Shown: in pieces, positions 58,890-64,000 of the stretch
Numbering within the stretch: position 1 is the first letter of the stretch
Layout of the letters: the number at the start of each line of letters is the position of its first letter
NCBI GenBank assembly: GCA_949752745.1
Contig: OX457026.1
Location: 33,595,911 to 33,659,910, forward strand
Source: Protula sp. h YS-2021
Taxonomy: Eukaryota > Annelida > Polychaeta > Sabellida > Serpulidae
Length of the DNA: 64,000 nucleotides
Reading direction: 5' to 3'
Made by a program: the position numbers and the translations under genes
Notes under the pieces: generated by a model
Database searches by the model: none
What the model was told of the DNA's origin: nothing
The model's input: the letters and a program-made list of their open reading frames with translations, nothing else

Positions 58890-60602
58890 ACTTGGAGCTA
58901 AACAAAGTTTTGTACTGAAGTGAAATTAATTCTATATTTTATTTTAAATTACATTTCAACTGTAGGGTGATAGGGTGATACTTTTCAAAGCATCTCTCCG
59001 ATCCCACTATACAGGTATGATATTGGTATAAAATAAAACCCATTTTCATGTGGAATAAAAAAAAGAGTGATGACGACATTTATGTATAGGTCTATTGAAC
59101 GTGTAGCGTGTTTTGCTTATGATTCGGCATTATATTTTCCAGTCACCCAAGGCGTGTATAAAAAAGACACAGATTTCGCAGGGGTGAGGATCGAGGCGGA
59201 TCAAGTGTGGATTTTGCTTGAGGGTGCGGGGTGGGGGGGGGGGAGGGGGGAGGAGTAGGGGGAGCATACCGATTGCAAGAAAAGCTTTGTTTAGTAGACA
59301 AACATTATTTTTTGGAGGGGGGGGCGCTGTTTTTTTTGTTCATCATGACCTCAATATCTCTCCGACAACAACTTCAAACACATCAATGCTTCCGTCTTGG
59401 CCAGCCTCACCACAACCCTAACCCTCCCCCCACCCACCTGAAGAAAATCCTCGTCCTCGGTGTCGCAGTCCCAGTAGGGGGTGGATCATTATCCTGCTTT
59501 TTCACGTTGTATATCGTTGTGAAAAAAGCGCGCCTCGCTAATGTTGTCCTAGTCATGTCGTTGACTAGTCGTCCGTACAATGTCGTTTCCGTATGTCTTC
59601 ACGATGTCAGACAGGCCTTGTCCCAACGTTGAACTGAAAATTTCCATGGCCTCTATACCTCTATAAAACATTTATGCAGCGTCGTTTGCTTCCAAAAGAG
59701 TGCATGCCATTCGTGAATAAAAAAAAAGAAACATACACAAAAAAACAAACAAACAAAAAACAAACAAACAATTTTTTTTACCCTGCACACCTGTACGCAA
59801 GAAAAAACCCCTTTCTATGTTGTGAGCGCTGTATGGATATCCCCACATGGACTTCCCCATATGTACGTGAATGTGCTAAGCTTTGAGAGGACTATGGGCA
59901 AAACCGTCCCGTGCTGTTATCTGTGTGTATTAAACTAACACACCCCCCCCCCCCCCCCACCGTCCCCGGATTCCGACGTCGTTCCCACATTTGTGTTATA
60001 TTCATTTTATATTTTGCTTCCGAGCCCTTTGATAAAATGATTAGAGAACCGATAATCTTATTTTCTTATCGACTTTTGTTCAATGCCATTCCCCGCCTTA
60101 ACGAAACGAGACTTTTACGAACCAGGTACACCACAAATTTTATTAGTTACAAATCCAGTTTAAACAACATTTACATGTTATTGATTTAGAGTTTATGTAC
60201 AGAAAAAGGGTATCGAATATGTAATGAAAGCTTGCACAAACGTATAGAACAACCCTTTCTATAGTTTGTGTTTTGAAATACAGTAATTGCTTGATTAGCA
60301 ATTTCTGACCTTTTGTTATGGTTGTTCAAAGCTTAAAAATTCACTACGAATCGAAAGGAGTCAAATTTCAAAGGTAAAACTGAACTGGAATATTAAAATC
60401 CATGCCGCTATGTACGTCATGTCGCTTTATGGAAATACAAAGAATTGGCTGCCAAAAGTCTTATCGGTTATATGCAATTCATGGCCGAGAATATCAACAA
60501 CAAGAGGTCTCAAAACTTTATCTGATTTTGACCAGGTAAGTCGTTGTTTTCATGCATAATCTTTATGTACTTGGAAATATTTAGGTTTTTTTTGCTCATT
60601 TC
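58890..60602. other. Stretch without a supported gene
   Basis: Contains G-rich runs (59229-59260, 59317-59325), A/CAAA-rich sequence (59718-59770) and a poly-C run (59942-59959). A 133-codon plus-strand frame (59231-59632) includes a possible hydrophobic helix but starts inside the G-rich tract and lacks supporting signals. Confidence 0.4.
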
Positions 60603-60721
<119 letters not shown>

Positions 60722-60738
60722 CAAATTTAGCTAGATAA

Positions 60739-61795
60739 TGTAATGTCGCACTTGCAAAAATCACAAGAGAAAAGGTATGTTCTAGATGGTGGCAGAGATC
60801 AAGTCGCCGAGGCACCTCCTTACTAACTTCTTTCGACCCTAAGGGTCGAATATGGGCTCAAAATCGCCCTCTCATTAAAAGTTTTGTCGATAGTACTCAA
60901 CCTTTTTGACCTTGACTATGGCCGAGAAGGTTAAGGTCGCCGAGCTACCTCCCATGTAGCGTCTTTTAGGCCTGAAGGGTCGAAAATAAGCTCAAATCGC
61001 TCTAGGTCTAACCGTTTTGAGATATTGATTATCTTGTGGTTTTTGACCTTCACCATGACCAAACAGTTAAAGGTGACTGAGGTACCTCTTATATGACGTC
61101 TTTTGACCCGAATGGTCCAATCGTTTTCGATATACTGGCGTTTGACTTTGACCAAGACCAAGAAAGTCAAGGACACCGAGACACCTCTTAAATAACGTCT
61201 GTTAGGCCCAAAGGGTAATAATAAAATTTCTTACCTTTTTTCGAGCTAATGCTCAGTTTCCGGTTTTTGACCTTGACCATGACCGAGAAGGTCAAGATCA
61301 CCGAGATACCTCTATTATAGCTCTTTTAAGGCCAAAGGATCGAAAATGACCTCAAAATAGCTCTATCTCTAACCATTTTCGACACAAAGGTCAGCTTTCA
61401 GTTTTTGACCTTAACCATTATCAAAGAGGTCACAGTCAACGAGGTACGTTTTCCTAGGTCAAAAGGGTCGAAAAAATAAATTCCAAATCGCTCTAACCGT
61501 TTTCGAGATAAAGTTCAGTCTTTATTGCCTTTCGTGAGACAGAGTGTACGCGGCCTTTTGATCTTGAACCTGAATGTCGAGATTCAGATCGCTATGCTAT
61601 TACCCACTGACACCGTTTTCGTGTTGAAAAAAAGGATTTGAGCGCTATTTCTAACCCTTTTGGGCTAAATATTTTGATTTCAGTTTGACCTTAAACTTGA
61701 AAGTGAAGGTTTAAAAATGCAGATTTCATGACGTCTCATTATCCTCTGTCAGTTTTGCCAAATTTCATCTTCCCACGTCTCTTCCCAAAGTCTCA
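60739..61795 (-). mobile_element. Inverted diverged relative of the 5-7 kb minisatellite element
   Basis: Read on the minus strand, it begins GATGAAATTTGGCA, passes a TAGAAATAGCGCTCAAATCCTT block, GGTGTCAGTGGGTAAT and TGAATCTCGACATTCAG, then about five diverged minisatellite units with TCGAAAACGGTTAGAG and GGTCAAAAAC, and ends TTGCAAGTGCGAC...CTAG. Order and orientation match the element at 4.9-7.4 kb, including TTGCAAGTG before the final CTAG. The copy is shorter and older. Confidence 0.75.
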
Positions 61796-61989
61796 CGTCA
61801 TTTGTATCAGCAAGTAGTTCACTGCACTCTGCAGAACTGCCGGGTACAAATAAAGCACATCGCATGCGTCAGTGCAGGTGATGATCTATGTCAAGTGTCG
61901 GGTGCAAGCAAAACTCCCCGTGCACACAAACGTCAACCTTTGTCTGAGATATGTAACATCTTCCTATTAGTGTGGTCATTTATCATCAA

Positions 61990-62810
61990 TTTTGACATTA
62001 ACAGTTGTAATTCGGACACTTGTTTCCGTCACCAAACATAATTCAGAAGATTCAAGACATCATCAGGTCCATAATGGAAGCCAATGGGTTGTCCGCAACC
62101 CTAGCAGACACTTTGCTGGGGCTTTTAGCAGCAACAGTTCCCATGGGGCGACTCGATTTCCCAGGCTACAAGCAGAGAGTACGAGCAGCGATCAAGAAGG
62201 CCCTCACTGCACGCAACAAGTTTGTAATCCCGCCACAGAAGAAGGACCTCTGGCGGTGGCTGAACATAGCGAATCTGAGAATGGGGACGCCATTCACCAT
62301 ACCTCAGCCACAACTCCAGATGCAAACAGACGCGTCAAAATAGGAGGCACACTTTCAAGACAGGGTCAGTAGTCGCAGAAACTGTAAGACATGCACAATG
62401 CGAGCAGTGGGACAGGCACTAAAGATCCTGGAGCATGAACTTCAGGGCAAGCGATTAGTTGTCTGATAGACAACGCCATCACCGTTAGTTATCTCAGAAA
62501 ACAGTGGGAGGTGCACGAGTTCGATCACTCTGATGCAAGCAACCAGGGCGGTGCGAGAGCTAGCAATGCAATACAGGTAAGACTACTACTAAACCCTATC
62601 CCAGGGAACCAGAACGGTTCAGCAGACATGGCATCCAGGCAGGGACAAGGTGGGAGTGGCCGCTCTCCATGCGTCTCTTCTCCTGGGCAGTAAAAAACTC
62701 GTGTTTCTGGCACCCACAAGTGAACAAGATCGCAACGTGACTCGCAGGTCGCAAGGCACGTATCATCATGCTCAGCCTCGGAGGCCACAACCAGCGACGA
62801 ATAGATCGAG
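61990..62810 (+). pseudogene. DIRS-like reverse transcriptase/RNase H fragment
   Basis: Frames include TLLGLLAATVPMGRLDFPGY, DLWRWLNIANLRMGTPF and LQMQTDASK (62095-62342), then after frameshifts LIDNAITVSYLRKQ, a run resembling GGTRS..LMQATR, and ADMASRQGQ (62430-62650). This is the palm-to-RNase H segment of DIRS-type retroelements, where QTDAS marks the RNase H active site. Frame breaks show it is inactive. Confidence 0.7.
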
Positions 62811-63319
62811 CTGCCCATAACCACGGGAGGTAATGTATGCGTTCCTTCCAACTACGATACTTGAGAAGAAAGCAGAGCGGTTAGGCAGGGAAGAGAACTT
62901 TACGTTACTCTTGGTGGCAACGGGCAAATCAAGCGTCACCTGTGTCCCCACTGCTATAACGGTGGGCGAAGGAACCACCGAAGACACTGCCGATGCACAC
63001 GCCGACACTGAGACAGCCATATTGGCCACATTCATACCCACTTCCACACAAGACAAACCTTCACCCCTAAAACGAACTGGCTGGAAAAAAACAGGGGTTT
63101 TTCGTGCAAGCCGTGGCACGCATGCAGGAAGTCCATCCATTCCATCTATGGGTCAGAATGGAAGATGGTGTCTGATGAAACCGGAGGGGAGAGGTGCATG
63201 AGCAGCGTGACTTGACAGCACCGGGGAAGGGGCCACAGGGGCATACCTAGGAGGACACGAGTCACGCAAGTGCGCCCATGGTGGGCACATTTGGCAACAC
63301 GGATCAGAAACTGTAAAAT

Positions 63320-64000
63320 TTTAAGATTTCACGAATTTAAGCAAATTATACGGTGTTATGAGCTTCAGTATTAGTAGAAACACAATCACCTCTTTGGAAT
63401 CTATCTCCAGCTTTTCCAGGTTTACCAGCAACCCTAATTCGACGCATTTGTGGAGCAACATTAGCGACTGATTAGCCGGTTTAACTTTGCCTTCAGTCAG
63501 TCGTCCAAGCACTGAAACAATAGTGTTAGCTGGCATCTTCCACATTACTTCACTGATTGCATTTTCACTCTCAAGAAAACCCTGTGGAACATGCCTGGTT
63601 GACCCGGAGGCATTTCAACTATGGCTCCCTTCTTTAACAACTTGTTCAGAACATACTCAGCATATGCAAGTGCTACTTGCTTCTCTATTCCCTGCCCATA
63701 CGAGGTTATCAGGCTCGCGTGTGCTTTTTCATTAAGCCTGACGGGTGACAGTTGGCCGTTTACTGTCTGAAATTGGAGGGGGTCGCCCTACCTCAGTCAT
63801 CTCACCACCGTGGTTGGTTCCTGATATCGGAGAACGTTGTTCCAAAAGTTTAACATTTTTGCTAGTCGGTCAGTTCTCGTGACAAGTACTTGTTCGCTGT
63901 CCACTTTAAGTGGAGTACATGCTTTAGAATGGATTGTGGCAGGAAGGCACACAGCACATGCTTGGGCCATTCACATTTGAAGGCGTCTAGCCCAAAGGCT
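63320..64000 (-). pseudogene. DIRS-like reverse transcriptase fragment running off the window
   Basis: Minus-strand pieces: LDAFKCEWPKHVLCAFLP (63980-63910), NKLLKKGAIVEMPPGQPGMF (63650-63590), which resembles the DIRS RT N-terminal E(I/L)L.KGAIEEVPPGEPGF motif, and LLHKCVELGLLVNLEKLEID (63470-63400), the GLxVNxEKS motif further on. Orientation is opposite to the preceding fragment, so these are separate insertions or a rearranged element. Confidence 0.5.

Noticed and set aside
59231..59632. 133-codon frame with a hydrophobic helix
   Set aside because: Starts in a G-rich tract, lacks splice sites, poly(A) signal or recognisable motif.

Overview
The window is animal nuclear DNA. Genes are split by GT-AG introns with consistent phases, one transcript has a TATA box, polyadenylation signals are visible, and the spaces between genes are full of decayed LINE, Penelope-like and DIRS-like elements, short inverted-repeat elements, minisatellites and long microsatellites. 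No clade is proven. The mix of elements and an extracellular SEA/EGF mucin point to a marine invertebrate, possibly a lophotrochozoan. This is inference. No rRNA, tRNA or CRISPR array was recognised.

Layout. 0-11 kb is mostly repeats: an inverted repeat (0.8-1.3 kb), four short inverted-repeat elements, a Helitron-like unit carrying about 15 copies of a 139-bp minisatellite (4.9-7.4 kb), and an old 145-bp tandem repeat (9.6-10.1 kb). 11.1-20.7 kb (+) is a gene for an unrecognised, disordered protein of about 1,975 residues, dominated by one 5.3-kb exon. It converges on a minus-strand gene (27.25 to 21.77 kb), assembled here from nine phase-matched exons, that encodes a 588-residue membrane mucin: signal peptide, Ser/Thr-rich region, EGF, SEA, two EGF, transmembrane helix, cytoplasmic tail. 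At 31.3-31.7 kb (-) are the last two coding exons of ribosomal protein S28.

36.5-43.6 kb is a block of transposable elements: an element with long inverted ends, two LINE remnants in opposite orientations, and a broken Penelope-like element with a GIY-YIG endonuclease remnant. At 51.2 to 46.9 kb (-) seven exons join into a 757-residue protein combining a RING-type zinc finger, a trypsin-like protease domain with His, Asp and Ser all present, and an NHL-type beta-propeller. This is the most interesting object in the window, because I know of no named family with this architecture.

53-64 kb is again repeat-dominated: a LINE remnant, DIRS-like reverse transcriptase, RNase H and tyrosine recombinase fragments, a long (AAT)n tract, and an inverted, diverged relative of the 5-7 kb minisatellite element. 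One small candidate secreted-protein gene lies at 58.6-58.9 kb (-). The real genes do not form a pathway. The mucin (cell surface), S28 (ribosome) and RING-protease-NHL protein (probably intracellular) are separate units in a repeat-rich landscape.
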